This document shows, piece after piece, positions 36,998-47,027 of a stretch of DNA of 64,000 nucleotides (position 1 is its first letter; each line of letters opens with the position of its first letter). Origin of the DNA: JBBRZM01 sp963813635 (GTDB lineage Bacteria; Actinomycetota; Acidimicrobiia; IMCC26256; JBBRZM01); assembly GCA_963813635.1 (NCBI GenBank), contig CAWEZO010000002.1, positions 372,001 to 436,000 on the forward strand, given 5' to 3'. The translations under genes were made by a program, and so were the position numbers. Below the pieces are notes generated by a model. The model worked only from the letters and a program-made list of their open reading frames with translations, searched no databases and was not told the DNA's origin.

Positions 36998-39149
36998 TGC
37001 AGGACTTCGTCGTTGTGTTGGCCGAGTGTGGGCGCGGGACCGGTCCACCACTCACCCGGCTTCGGTCCCCGGCTCAGGTGCACCGGCCAACCCGGATACT
37101 CCTGCGCGCCCACGATCGGATGCTCGATCGGCTGGAAGAAGTGCCGCGCTTGCAGCTGCGGGTCGTCGAGCGTGGTGTACGCGGGCAGCATCGCGGCGGC
37201 CGGGAGCCCCGCTTCGAGGAGCTCGCGGCACCGCATCGTCAGGCGCACGAGTCGCGGACCAGGCCGCGCGTTCATCGGGCGCCATTGGATCCGAGCCGCG
37301 ATCCACGGCAACCCACTGGTCGTCGCCGACGCATTGATACACGCCGTCTTCGCCGCGACGGCCGATCAGCTCGCCGGTCGCGGTGTACTCGATGACCTGC
37401 TCGGCGGTCATCGCGGCGGCGACTTCGATCATCGCCATCTCGATCAGCTGCCCCTCGCCGGTACGAGCGCGCCAGTCGAGCGCGGCGACGAGGGCGATCG
37501 CGGCGTGCGTGCCCACGGTCGGGTCAACCAGGCCGCCCGGGATGATCGGCGGGCCGCCCTCGTAGCCGGTGACCCAGGCCATGCCGGTGAGCTGCTCCAT
37601 CGTCTGCGCGAACCCCGGACGGTCGCGCCACGGCCCGGTGAGGCCGAAGGCCGGAAGCCGAAGCATCACGACACTCGGGTTGATCGCGCGCACCTCGTCG
37701 TAGGACAGCCCGAACCCGTCCATCACCCGCGGGGTGAAGTTCTCCGCGACCACATCGACCTCGGCGATCAACTCCCTCGCCCGCGAGTCCCTCGGGTTCA
37801 TCGAGCTCGAGGGTGATCCCCTTCTTGCCGAGGTTCGCGGCGTGGAACACCGGAGACTTCTCGAAGTACTGCGGGTCGGCCTTCGGGTCGATGGCTGCGC
37901 TGAAGCGGATGCCGTCGGGACGCTTGGTCGACTCGACCTTGATCACGTCGGCGCCCATCGACGCGAGCCATACGGTCGCGAACGGCCCCGACCAAAACGC
38001 GGTGAAGTCGAGCACGCGCACGCCCGCGAGCGGACGTTCGCCGACCTTGCCGCCGGGACCGGGCTCGTGCGTGCGCGGCGCGGCGGGCGGTACATCGCCG
38101 GAGCTCGCGCCCAGTGCCGGTGCGGGGGTCATCACGCGATCCGCCACCACCGAGCATCGGAACGGCGCGCGCGGCCGGCGCCACGACTCGCCCGGCTGGT
38201 CGACGAACGCGTCACGCGCGGCGAGCTGCGCGAACGCCGGCAACAGCTCGCCGTTGCCGACAACCGCCGCGGGCACGTGCTGCGCCGCGCACAGCTCCAC
38301 GATCTCGTCGGCCGTGTGCCGACCGGTCCAGCCGCGCAGGAGTTCGTTGACCTCCTTCGCCCGTTGGAACCGGCCGATCATCGTGGCGAGCTGGTCGTCG
38401 TCCGCAAGATCGTCGCGGCCCATGCACGTCAGCAGCGACAGCCACTGCTGCTTCGTGACCGTCGTGATGCCGACGTACCGCCCGTCGTTCGTGGGCTCGT
38501 TACCGGGAATCATCACCCAGCGAAACGAACGTTGCATGCCGCCGGGAAAGCGGGCCATGAGCGTGGGGACGACAGTGAGCGTGAGCTGCATCGCCTCGAG
38601 CATCGACACGTCGACGTGCTCAGGCACGCAGTTGCGACTCGAGCGGTACCACGCCGTCACTGTGCCGAGCGCGGCGAACGCGCCGGTGATGTACTCGCCG
38701 AGGTGACCGCCGACCGTCAGCGGCGTGCGCCCCATATGGCCGTGCACCGACAAGGAACCCGAGCGCGCCTGGAGCACCTCTTCGGGCAGTGAGTGTTGCG
38801 AATCGGGGCCGCCGCGCCCGAACGACGAGATCGACACCGTCACCGGCGCGATGTCGAGCACGCCCATGTCCTCCGCGATGCCGGGACGGAACGCCTCGAT
38901 CACCACGTCGGCCTGCGCCACCCACGGCCGCCAGTCGCCCACCACACTGCGCTGCGAGGTGTGCAAGTAGTCGAACAGGCGTGGCTTCTCGGCGCGCAAC
39001 GGGTCACCGTCGGGAGCCTCGAGCTTCACGACGTCGGCACCCAGGTCGGTGAGCAGCTTCGAGCAGTAGCCGCCCGCGATGCCCGTCGACAGGTCGACGA
39101 CGCGCAACCCGTCGTAGATCACGCGCGCCTCACCGGTGGTCGGGGACAT
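36994..39149 (-). CDS. Two-domain type III (CaiB/BaiF) CoA transferase, at least two frameshifts
   Basis: ATG 39149. First domain: GLRVVDLSTGIAGGYCSKLLTDLGADVVKLE, with the family's aspartate region degenerate. Second domain: GVRVLDFTAFWSGPFATVWLASMGADVIKVES, then, after a break near 37790, DVVAENFTPRVMDGFGLSYDE and GLTGPWRDRPGFAQTMEQLTGMAWVTGY. A further break between about 37330 and 37200 precedes the normal end (PAPTLGQHNDEVLQ). A duplicated-domain enzyme of about 715 residues, moving CoA between acids. Overlaps the amidohydrolase by 20 bases and the VOC gene by 4, so part of the operon at 36-43 kb. Confidence 0.82.
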
Positions 39150-40301
39150 CGAGGCCGTAGAGCTCGACTGCATTGGTGTGGAGGAAGCGCTTGACCTCGT
39201 CGAGCGGGAGTCCGCGAAAGACTCGCTCGATCGTCACGCGTGCGAGTTGGGCCAGTCGCAGCCGGTGTGTGGGTAGTCGGTCGACCAGAGGAGATGCGAG
39301 AGGTTCATGCGGTAGCGCAGGTCCATTCCGACGGTGTCGATCATGAACGTGGCAAAGAAGTTGCGGTGAAACAGCTCGCTCGGCATCGAGTGCATCTTCT
39401 CGGTCGCGCCGGTGAACCACCGGTAGCGCAAGAACATGTCATCGAGCTGCTCGAGCAGTGTGGGGATCCACCCGATATTGCTCTCGACGAGCACCAGCTC
39501 GAGCGAAGGGAACTTTTCGAGGATCCCCGAGAACAACAGGCTGCACGCCACCGGCAACGCCTGCGCGCCCGCTTTCGCAGAGCCGGTGATGCCGAGGAAC
39601 GACAGCTCGTTGGTGTCGGGCCATTTCATGCCCGGCCGCGACGGGATGAAGCTGCCGATGTGCACCGCGACCGGGAGGTCGCGTTCCTGCACGACCGACC
39701 AAAACCGGTCGTCGTCAGCTTCCGGCGTGAGCGTGCCGTTGGGGTAGCAGGAGATCACCACGCCCTTGTGGCCGAGCGTCGTCGCGACCTCAATCTCGGC
39801 GATCGCGTCGTCGACACCGGTAGTCGGGATGATCGCCTGGCCGATCAAACGGCCCTCGCTGCCTTCGCAGAATTCCGCCAGCCACTCGTTGTACGCGCGC
39901 ACGCACGCGATCTGCAGCTCGCGTTCGTCGGCGTAGAGCTTGGCGCCCGACAACGTGACCGAGGGATAGAGCACTTGCGCGTAGATGCCGTCGAGATCGA
40001 GGTCGTGCAGCCGCGCTTTGGGGTCGAAGCTGCCGTGCCGGATCTCGGAGTAGCGCAGCCCCGACGGACGGAACTGGTTGTACGAGAGCCCGGCGGTCGC
40101 GGTGAGGCCGAGCGGGCGCGAGCGCTTGCCGTCCTCGAAGCTCCAGAAGTCGCCCTCGTCGGTGTGCAGCACCTTGGGCGCGCGGTCACGCCACTTCGCC
40201 GGCACCCGCTCCTGCCAGAGCTCGGGCGGCTCGTTGACGTGCGCGTCGGCATCGACGATCGGATAATCGAGATCCACGATGTCGGTGAACTCGGTCTTCA
40301 T
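39130..40301 (-). CDS. Amidohydrolase-2 family protein, one frameshift near the 3' end
   Basis: ATG 40301. DADAHVNEPPELWQERVP start, KGVVISCYPNGTLTP, SFIPSRPGMKWPDTNELSF, and LLWSTDYPHTGCDWP, the metal-site motif. The frame breaks near 39245 (TCGCACGCGTGACG), after which VTIERVFRGLPLDEVKRFLHTNAVELYG completes the family's C-terminus. About 390 residues. Unlike the array at 43-46 kb, it keeps both the DxH start and the STDYPH end. Overlaps the DUF35 gene by 4 bases (ATGA). Probably hydrolyses or decarboxylates a ring intermediate. Confidence 0.85.
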
Positions 40302-40756
40302 CGCGACTCCTCGGGAGCTACCGGTCGGAACATCGGCACGGTAACGGTCTTGCCGGGCACGGTCGGGAACGACAGCGGCCGGAACGTGACTTCGACCGGC
40401 TGCTCGGCGGCGAGCGTCGCCGGTTCGCAGTCGACGATGAGGGTGACGATGCGCACCGCCGGGTCGTCGTCGAGCACGACGAGCGCAGTGACGAACGGCA
40501 CCATCGCTTCGAACGCGGGGAGGAACGGCCGGCGCACGACCGCCCACGAGAACAGGCGGCCCCGTCCACTGACCGGAGTCCAGGTGAACGTGTCGCCGCC
40601 GCACGCGGCGCACGACCGTGCGGGATACCAGCAGAACGCGCCGCAGTTGTCGCAGCGCGGGATCAACAGCTCACCCCGCGCCGCACCGGCGAAGTACTCG
40701 GCGGTGACCTCATCATCGAGGTCGGGCAACGGGAAGTCGGCTCGTTTCAGCGCCAT
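40298..40756 (-). CDS. DUF35/Zn-ribbon OB-fold protein (thiolase partner)
   Basis: 152 residues. Zinc-ribbon cysteines CDNCGAFCWYPARSCAACGG, then an OB fold (GRGRLFSWAVVRR). DUF35 proteins bind acyl-CoA and pair with SCP-x-type thiolases or retro-aldolases (as ChsH2 does with Ltp2 in cholesterol side-chain loss). The partner thiolase ends 8 bases upstream. ATG 40756. Intact. Confidence 0.9.
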   Translation of the reverse strand: MALKRADFPLPDLDDEVTAEYFAGAARGELLIPRCDNCGAFCWYPARSCAACGGDTFTWTPVSGRGRLFSWAVVRRPFLPAFEAMVPFVTALVVLDDDPAVRIVTLIVDCEPATLAAEQPVEVTFRPLSFPTVPGKTVTVPMFRPVAPEESR

Positions 40757-40763
40757 GAGCCGT

Positions 40764-41963
40764 TCATCGATCCTGCCGTAGGATCAGCACCGACGCCGAC
40801 CCGCCCGTGTAGCCGCCGTACACCCCGACTTCGCAGCCCGGCACTTGCACCGCCGCGGTACCACGGAGCTGCTTGACCACCTCGACGACGTGCGCGATGC
40901 CGAGCACGTACGCGTGCGAGAGCAATCCGCCGTGGGTGTTGAACGGCAGCTTCCCGCTGTCGTGGTGCAGCGTGTCACCTTCCACGAACGCGCCGGCACT
41001 GCCTTTCGGGCAGAAGCCGAGATCCTCGATCTGCATCATCGACACGACGGTGAACGGGTCGTACACGGTCAGCACGTCGACGTCGCTCGGTGCGAGCCCG
41101 GCCATGTTGAACGCCGGCGGCGCCGCGAACACCTGCGGCGTCGATGTGAACTCGCGCTGCTGGCTCCAGTGCCCTCCCGACGCGGCCCGCCCCTCGCCAA
41201 CTCCGGCGACAACCGCCGGTGGATGCTTCAGGTCGCGTGCGCGGTCGAGCGACGTGGTGACGTACGCCGCGCCACCGTCGGAGATGAGGCAGCTGTCGAA
41301 CTTGCGCAGCGGGTCGGCGAGCATCAGCGAGCCGAGGTAGTCGGCCATCGTCATCGTCTTCTCGTGCATGACTGCGTCGGGGTTGAGGTTCGCGTGACGG
41401 CGGCACGCGAGCGCGATCGCGCCGAACTGCTCCTCGGTCGTGCCGAACTCGAGCATGTGGCGCCGCATGATCGTGGCGAAGTACACGGGTTGCGGAAACC
41501 AGCCGAACGGCACTTCGAGGTTCTGCTTCAGCGACTGCGACGCGTGCACCTCGCCGGGACCGCCGGTCATCGACGCGCGCTGCGTGGCCCACGCGACGGG
41601 AAACACGTTGAGCACGTAGCGCGCCTTGCCCTTCGCGATCGCTTGCGCGGCGAGATAGGGCGCGGTGGCCGCCCACGTCATGCCGCCGCCCCAGGCCGAC
41701 GTCCACAGCTCGTGGTCGGTGCCGAAGTGCTCGTGAAACGCGGCTGCGTCGAAGTCGGCGAACGCGCCCGAGTAGGTGAGCCCGTCGATCTCGTGCGGCT
41801 CGAGCCCGGCGTCGGCAATCGCGTGCTCGGCTGCCTCGGCACCGATCTCGCGTGCGGTCCGGCCCGACGCCTTCGTATACGCGGTCTCGCCGATCCCGGC
41901 GATCGCGACCTGACCCGAGACGTCGTCGAGCTCGGTCGCGTGGCCCCAGGGCGCGTCGGTCAT
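40764..41963 (-). CDS. SCP-x/lipid-transfer-type thiolase (possible retro-aldolase)
   Basis: 399 residues of the thiolase fold, starting VAIAGIGETAYTKASGRTA as in SCP-x/Ltp2 proteins. GLTYSGAFADFD and WTSAWGGGMTWAATAP replace the usual nucleophile-Cys region (a Cys is not obvious there), while NTHGGLLSHAYVLGIAHVVE and YGGYTGGSASVLIL are at the C-terminus. Absence of the usual Cys and presence of a DUF35 partner favour an Ltp2-like aldolase over a Claisen thiolase; this is inference. ATG 41963, intact. Central gene of the operon. Confidence 0.9.
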   Translation of the reverse strand: MTDAPWGHATELDDVSGQVAIAGIGETAYTKASGRTAREIGAEAAEHAIADAGLEPHEIDGLTYSGAFADFDAAAFHEHFGTDHELWTSAWGGGMTWAATAPYLAAQAIAKGKARYVLNVFPVAWATQRASMTGGPGEVHASQSLKQNLEVPFGWFPQPVYFATIMRRHMLEFGTTEEQFGAIALACRRHANLNPDAVMHEKTMTMADYLGSLMLADPLRKFDSCLISDGGAAYVTTSLDRARDLKHPPAVVAGVGEGRAASGGHWSQQREFTSTPQVFAAPPAFNMAGLAPSDVDVLTVYDPFTVVSMMQIEDLGFCPKGSAGAFVEGDTLHHDSGKLPFNTHGGLLSHAYVLGIAHVVEVVKQLRGTAAVQVPGCEVGVYGGYTGGSASVLILRQDR

Positions 41964-41980
41964 CGAAGCCCCGCCACCCC

Positions 41981-42547
41981 TCAGCTGAAGTAGGCGGGCG
42001 CGTTGCCCGGCTTCCATTTGACGTTGCAGCCCACGCTCGGACGCTGCGGTTCGGGTGCAGGCGAACCCGACAACGCCGCGTCGACCGCGCCAACGAGGTC
42101 GGCTCCCGTGACGGGAACGTCGTTCGACGGCCGGCTGCCGTCGAACTGACCGCGGTAGACGAGGGTGCGGTCGGCGCCGAAGACGAAGAAGTCGGGCGTG
42201 CACGCCGCGCTGTACGCCTTCGCCACCGCCTGCGTCTCGTCGAACAGATACGGGAACCGGTAGGGCTCGAGCTTCATCAGCTCGGGCGCATCTTCGGAAT
42301 GCGACTCGATGTCGTTGCTGTTGATGCCGACGATCGCGACTCCACGCCGCTCGAGCTCGTCACCAACCTCCGCGAGCCGCGCCCGGATGTGCGTGACGTA
42401 CGGGCAGTGGTTGCACAGGAACGAGACCACCAGCACCGGCGCGTCCGCAAAGTCGGCCCGCGCGTACGTGCGACCGTCGGGGTCGGGCAGCTCGAAGTCG
42501 GGCGCAACCGTGCCGAGCGGCAACATCGTGGACGGTGTCGCGACCAA
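41981..42547 (-). CDS. Thioredoxin-like/AhpC-TSA family protein
   Basis: 188 residues, thioredoxin fold with LGTVAPDFELPDPDG and the active-site FLCNHCPYVTHIRARL (CxxC). GINSNDIESHSEDAPELM and CTPDFFVFGAD are typical of this peroxiredoxin-like family. TTG 42547 is supported by AGGAG 5 bases upstream; the alternative ATG 42526 would trim the N-terminus by seven residues. Cytosolic; function likely thiol-disulphide exchange or peroxide reduction. Confidence 0.87.
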   Translation of the reverse strand: MVATPSTMLPLGTVAPDFELPDPDGRTYARADFADAPVLVVSFLCNHCPYVTHIRARLAEVGDELERRGVAIVGINSNDIESHSEDAPELMKLEPYRFPYLFDETQAVAKAYSAACTPDFFVFGADRTLVYRGQFDGSRPSNDVPVTGADLVGAVDAALSGSPAPEPQRPSVGCNVKWKPGNAPAYFS

Positions 42548-42586
42548 CGTGGCTCCTCTTCCCGCTCGACCGCATGCGGCTGCCCA

Positions 42587-43033
42587 TCACGTAGCCGTGA
42601 AGGTCTCGTGCATCCCTTCTTTGAAGTGGACAACGGGCGGTGCATCGGTCTTCTCGTTGACCACATTGCAAAACATCACGTAGTCGCCGGCCGGAAGCTT
42701 GAACGTGTGCGACTTCGTCTTCCCGACCGCAATGTCTTCGATCTCGCCGAACTTGTCGGCTTCCGGAATCTTGTCCTCGTCGACGGAGCCGTCAGCCGCG
42801 AGCGGCAGCGCGGCGGCATCCTTTGCCTTTACGACGACGAACTCGTGCTCGATCGAACCGGTGTTGTCGGCGTCTACCTCGATCGAACCGGCCTTGTGGT
42901 CGCGCGGGTCGGGAGTCACCGTGAACTCCTTCAGCGATACCTCCACGTCGGCGCTACTGCCCCCGTCCCCACACCCGCTGACCGCGTACGCGAGGCCGAG
43001 CGCAAGGGCCGCTGTTGCTGCACGTGTCTTCAT
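42587..43033 (-). CDS. Cupredoxin-like lipoprotein (blue copper protein)
   Basis: ATG 43033 follows GGAGG. Lipoprotein signal peptide with lipobox VSGC (residues about 18-21). The mature 130-residue domain has the type-1 copper ligand order His (SIEHEFVVV), Cys (YVMFCNVV), His (PVVHFKEG) and Met (GMHETF). An exported electron-transfer or copper-binding protein on the outer face of the membrane. At the head of the minus-strand operon; 162 bases separate it from the divergent amidohydrolase array, where the promoters must lie. Confidence 0.88.
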   Translation of the reverse strand: MKTRAATAALALGLAYAVSGCGDGGSSADVEVSLKEFTVTPDPRDHKAGSIEVDADNTGSIEHEFVVVKAKDAAALPLAADGSVDEDKIPEADKFGEIEDIAVGKTKSHTFKLPAGDYVMFCNVVNEKTDAPPVVHFKEGMHETFTAT

Positions 43034-43195
43034 TGAGAGCCTCCAAAAGGTCGTCCGACGGGGGCATTCTGTCCGATCGCGCTCGTGCGTGCTCGGCGAC
43101 GTTTCCCGCACGCCGGAACGGAGCGCCGGTCTGACGAGTCGTGAAACGGCGCGCTAGGTTCGCCCGACCGTCGCAGCACCCCGGGAGCTCGGTCC

Positions 43196-44068
43196 ATGCC
43201 AATGCCCACCGATATCGGCGTCATCGATTTGATGATGGGCATTCCGAGTGGTGACCAGGCGCGCTGGTACGACTTTCTCAAGACGCAGCTCCTCGACCGC
43301 GAGAGCCGGGAAGATTTCGAGTTCCCGGCCGAGTACATGTTTCACGACGTGCCCCACCTCGAGCAGCTCGACGATCCGGTGCAGTTCCTGCTCCAGCAGA
43401 TGGATCACCACGGCATCGCCAAAGCGATGATCGGCACGAGCTTCAAGAACGAGCACGCGCAGCGTGCGATCAAGGACCACCCCCACCGGTTCTTCGGCGG
43501 CTTCGAGGTCGACCCCAACCGCGGCATGGAGGCGGTGCGCGAGCTCGAAGCCGCGGTCACCGAGCTGGGCGTGAAAGCGGCCACGGCATTCCCCGCGGGG
43601 CTCACCCCACAGGTACCGATCAGCGACAAGAAGTTCTATCCGATCTACGCGAAATGCGTGGAGCTCGACATTCCGATCTGCGTATGCGCGGGCGTGCCCG
43701 GGCCGCGTGTGCCGTTCGGCGCGCAAGATGTCGCGCTGATCGACGAGGTGTGCTGGTTCTTTCCCGAGCTGCGCTTCGTCACCCGCCACGGCTGCGAGCC
43801 GTGGGCCGATCTTGCCGTGAAGCTCATGCTCAAGTGGCCAAACCTCTATTACTCCACCAGCGCGTTCGCACCGCAGTACTACCCGAAGGACGTCATTCAC
43901 TTTGCCAACACGCGTGGCGCCGACAAGGTGATGTACGCGGGCTACTTTCCCATGGGCCTCACCCTCGATCGCATCTTCGAGGAGCTGCCCCACGTTCCCT
44001 TCCGCGACCACGTGTGGCCGAAATTTCTCCACGACAACGCGGCACGCGTGTTCAAGCTCGACGAGTGA
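43196..44068 (+). CDS. Amidohydrolase-like protein, paralogue 1 of 3
   Basis: 290 residues of the PF04909-type barrel: AEYMFHDVPHLEQLDDPVQF, GGFEVDPNRGMEAVRELE, CAGVPGPRVPFGAQDVALID and RFVTRHGCEPW. The N-terminal HxH metal motif is missing (VIDLMMGIPSGD) and the usual C-terminal SDYP is MYAGYFP, so two metal-ligand sites are lost; the residual His sits in TRHGCEPW. ATG 43196. Its TGA overlaps the GTG of the next paralogue. Possibly a decarboxylase, lactonase or non-catalytic relative. Confidence 0.85.
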   Translation: MPMPTDIGVIDLMMGIPSGDQARWYDFLKTQLLDRESREDFEFPAEYMFHDVPHLEQLDDPVQFLLQQMDHHGIAKAMIGTSFKNEHAQRAIKDHPHRFFGGFEVDPNRGMEAVRELEAAVTELGVKAATAFPAGLTPQVPISDKKFYPIYAKCVELDIPICVCAGVPGPRVPFGAQDVALIDEVCWFFPELRFVTRHGCEPWADLAVKLMLKWPNLYYSTSAFAPQYYPKDVIHFANTRGADKVMYAGYFPMGLTLDRIFEELPHVPFRDHVWPKFLHDNAARVFKLDE

Positions 44069-44959
44069 GCGCGTTCAGCGACGCACTGGCCGGCGGCGCG
44101 GTCGACACCGTGGTCGGGATCCCGAAGTCGCGTGAAGACATGTACGAGTACTACAGCTTCATTCGCAAGCAGGCCCGCGATCCCGAGAGTAAAGACGGGC
44201 TCGAGATGCCGGCCGGGTACATGTTCAAGGACGTCCCGAAGTGGGAGGCCGAGGAGCTCGACGACCCGGTCGCGTTCCTGCTCGCGGAGATGGACCGTCA
44301 CGGGCTCGCCCAGTGCCTCGTGAACGTCGAGGATCCCAACGGTGTGCGCGCCCTGCGCGAGCATCCCGACCGCTTCTTCGCGTCGATCGGCGCCAACCCC
44401 AACAAGGGCCTGGAAGCCGTTCGCAAGATCGAGGCGTACGCCGCGGACTGGGACGTGAAATGCGTCGGCGCGTTTCCGGCCGGCCTCCACCCGCAGGTCG
44501 CGATCAACGACAAGAAGTGGTACCCGATCTACATGAAGTGCGTGGAGCTCGACATCGCGTTCTGCCGCGACCATGGGCGTGCCCGGGCCGCGCATCCCGT
44601 TCGCACCGCAAGACGTCGCGATGCTCGACGAGGTGTGCTGGTTCTTTCCCGAGCTGCGCTTCGTCACCCGACACGGCTGCGAACCCTGGACCGAGCTCAT
44701 CGTGAAGCTCATGCTGAAGTGGCCCAACCTCTACTACTCCACCACCGCGTTCGCACCCAAGCACTACCCGAAAGACGTCATCCACTACGCCAACACGCGC
44801 GGCAGCGACAAGATCATCTTCAGCGGCTACTTCCCCGCCGGCCTCACCTACGACCGCATCTTCGGCGAGCTTCCCGACGTGCCGTTCCGCGACCATGTAT
44901 GGCCCAAGTTCCTGCGCGAGAACGCACAACGCGTCTTCAAGCTCCCGCCCGCGCCGTGA
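44065..44959 (+). CDS. Amidohydrolase-like protein, paralogue 2 of 3, one frameshift
   Basis: GTG 44065 overlaps the preceding stop (GTGA). Same architecture as paralogue 1 (AGYMFKDVPKWEAEELDDPV, ASIGANPNKGLEAVRK). One extra C near 44566 (TTCTGCCGCGACC for TTCTGCGCGACC) breaks the frame just before MGVPGPRIPF; the rest is intact to PPAP, TGA 44957-44959. The C-terminal SDYP position reads FSGYFP. A 109-base stretch (44625-44733) is identical to paralogue 3. Confidence 0.83.
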
Positions 44960-45848
44960 GCAGCAACCCGGCCTTCGATGCAGCCGTCTCCGGGGGCGTC
45001 ATCGAGACGTTTCTCGGCATGCCGTTCGGGCGCGGTGATGCGAAGAAGAAGTACGAGTTCCTCCGGCGGCTGCTGAAGGACCAGGAGAGCCACGACTTCG
45101 AGATGCCGGCCGAGTACATGTTCCACGACGTGCCGAAGTACGAGGCCATCGACGATCCGGTCGAGTTCCTCCTCGCCGAGGTCGACCGCTTCGGCATCGC
45201 GGCCGGCCTGCTCAACGTGGGCGCGGACGACGACAACAAGCGGGCGGTACGCGAGCACCCCGATCGGTTCATCGGCGCATGGGGCGTCGACCCGAATCAC
45301 GGTATGGAAGCGGTGCGCGAGCTCGCAAACGGTGTCGCGGAGTACGGCGTGAAGGCGGCGGTGGCCTTTCCGGCCGGCGCCACGCCGCAAGTGCCCATCA
45401 ACGACAAGAAATGGTACCCGATCTATGCAACCTGCGTGGAGCTCGACATCCCGATCTTCGTGTGCGCGGGCGTACCCGGACCGCGTGTCGGCATGGCCGC
45501 GCAGGACGTGGCGCTCATCGACGAGGTGTGCTGGTTCTTTCCCGAGCTGCGCTTCGTCACCCGACACGGCTGCGAACCCTGGACCGAGCTCATCGTGAAG
45601 CTCATGCTGAAGTGGCCCAACCTCTATTACTCCACGAGCGCGTTCGCACCCAAGCATTACCCGGATGACATCGTCTACTTCGCCAACACGCGCGGCGCCG
45701 AAAAAGTGATGTACGCGGGCTACTACCCGTCGGGCCTCACGCTCGATCGCATCTTCGCGGAGTTGCCGCACGTGGCGTTCCGCGATCACGTGTGGCCCAA
45801 GTTTCTCCGCGAGAACGCGACGCGCGCGTGCTGAAACTCGACCAATGA
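44956..45848 (+). CDS. Amidohydrolase-like protein, paralogue 3 of 3, frameshift at the 3' end
   Basis: GTG 44956 overlaps the preceding stop. SGGVIETFLGMPFG replaces the HxH region; CAGVPGPRVGMAAQDVALID, RFVTRHGCEPW and YAGYYPSGLTLDRIF follow. The last codons break near 45827: the text ACGCGCGCGTGCTG has two extra bases or one missing compared with ACGCGCGTGCTG, which would restore RVLKLDQ and the TGA at 45846-45848 that overlaps the next ATG. As read, it stops at 45834. Confidence 0.85.
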
Positions 45849-46996
45849 GCAGCGGACCGCTCGACGGCGTCAAGATCATCGAGCTACCCAACATCGGACC
45901 GATGCAGTTCGCCGGGATGGTGCTCTCGGATCTCGGTGCCGAGGTGCTCCGCCTCGATCGCGCGAGCGCGGTCGAAGCCGGCGTGGGCTTCATGGAGGCG
46001 AAGCCCTACGCGGTCATCGACCGTGGCCGACGATCGGCGGGTGTCGACCTGAAGCACCCCGATGGCGTCGCCATGGTGCTGCGGCTGTGCGAGTGCGCCG
46101 ACGTGTTCCTCGAAGGCTTCCGTCCCGGTGTCGCGGAACGCCTCGGGGTGGGACCGGATACGTGCCGCGGCGTGAACCCGCGTCTCGTCTACGGCCGCAT
46201 GACCGGTTGGGGCCAGAGCGGTCCGCTGGCGGGCGATCCGGGCCACGACATCAACTACCTGTCGATCGCCGGCGTGCTGTACCACCTCCGCCACGAGGGT
46301 GGGCCGCCGCACCCGCCCATCAATCTCCTCGCCGACTTCGGCGGCGGCGGGATGCTGCTCGCGCTCGGCGTCGTGTCCGCGCTGATGGAGCGCGAGCGAT
46401 CAGGCGAAGGCCAGGTGGTCGACGCCGCAATGGTCGAGGGCAGCGCGCTGCTCATGAGCATCTACTACGGCCTCGACGCGATGGGCATGTGGTCGGCGCC
46501 CGGCACCAACATGCCCGACGGCGGCGCGCACTTCTACCAGGCGTACGAGACCGACGACGGCGAATGGGTGACGGTCGCCAGCTACGAGCCCCAGTTCTAC
46601 GCCGAGCTCCTGCGCGTGCTCGAGCTCGACGACCTCGATCCCGCCGATCAATGGGATCCGGAGCCGTGGCCCGCGCTCAAACGCCGCTTCGCCGACATCT
46701 TCCGCACGAAGACACGCGACGAATGGGTCGAGATCTTCCGCGGGCACGAGGTGTGCTTCGCGCCGGTGCTGAGCATGCGCGAGGCACAAGCGCACCCGCA
46801 AAACATCGATCGCGAGGTGTTCGTCGACGTCGATGGCGCTCCGCACCCGGCGGCCGCACCTCGCTTCAGTCGCACCCCGGGCGCGGTGGCTCGGGTGCCG
46901 GTTGCGCCCGGCACCGACACCGACACCGCCCTCGCCGACTGGGGCCTGTCCGCCGAGGAGATCGCGGCGTTGAAGGCCGGCGGCGCGATCGCCTGA
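45845..46996 (+). CDS. Alpha-methylacyl-CoA racemase-like type III CoA transferase
   Basis: 383 residues. GVKIIELPNIGPMQFAGMVLSDLGAEV is the CaiB-fold start. GHDINYLSIAGVL carries the racemase His, and NLLADFGGGGM the Asp, as in AMACR/MCR. AMACR inverts the C2 methyl of branched acyl-CoAs so that they can enter beta-oxidation. ATG 45845 overlaps the amidohydrolase stop (ATGA), so it completes the four-gene plus-strand operon. Intact. Confidence 0.9.
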   Translation: MSSGPLDGVKIIELPNIGPMQFAGMVLSDLGAEVLRLDRASAVEAGVGFMEAKPYAVIDRGRRSAGVDLKHPDGVAMVLRLCECADVFLEGFRPGVAERLGVGPDTCRGVNPRLVYGRMTGWGQSGPLAGDPGHDINYLSIAGVLYHLRHEGGPPHPPINLLADFGGGGMLLALGVVSALMERERSGEGQVVDAAMVEGSALLMSIYYGLDAMGMWSAPGTNMPDGGAHFYQAYETDDGEWVTVASYEPQFYAELLRVLELDDLDPADQWDPEPWPALKRRFADIFRTKTRDEWVEIFRGHEVCFAPVLSMREAQAHPQNIDREVFVDVDGAPHPAAAPRFSRTPGAVARVPVAPGTDTDTALADWGLSAEEIAALKAGGAIA

Positions 46997-47027
46997 CCGG
47001 CGCCCCGGCTCGTCGTATCCTGCGCCC

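Noticed and set aside
43196..45848. Triplication as an assembly artefact
   Set aside because: The three copies differ throughout, at N- and C-termini and at many third positions, and have distinct lengths, so they are real paralogues; only the 109-base block is identical.
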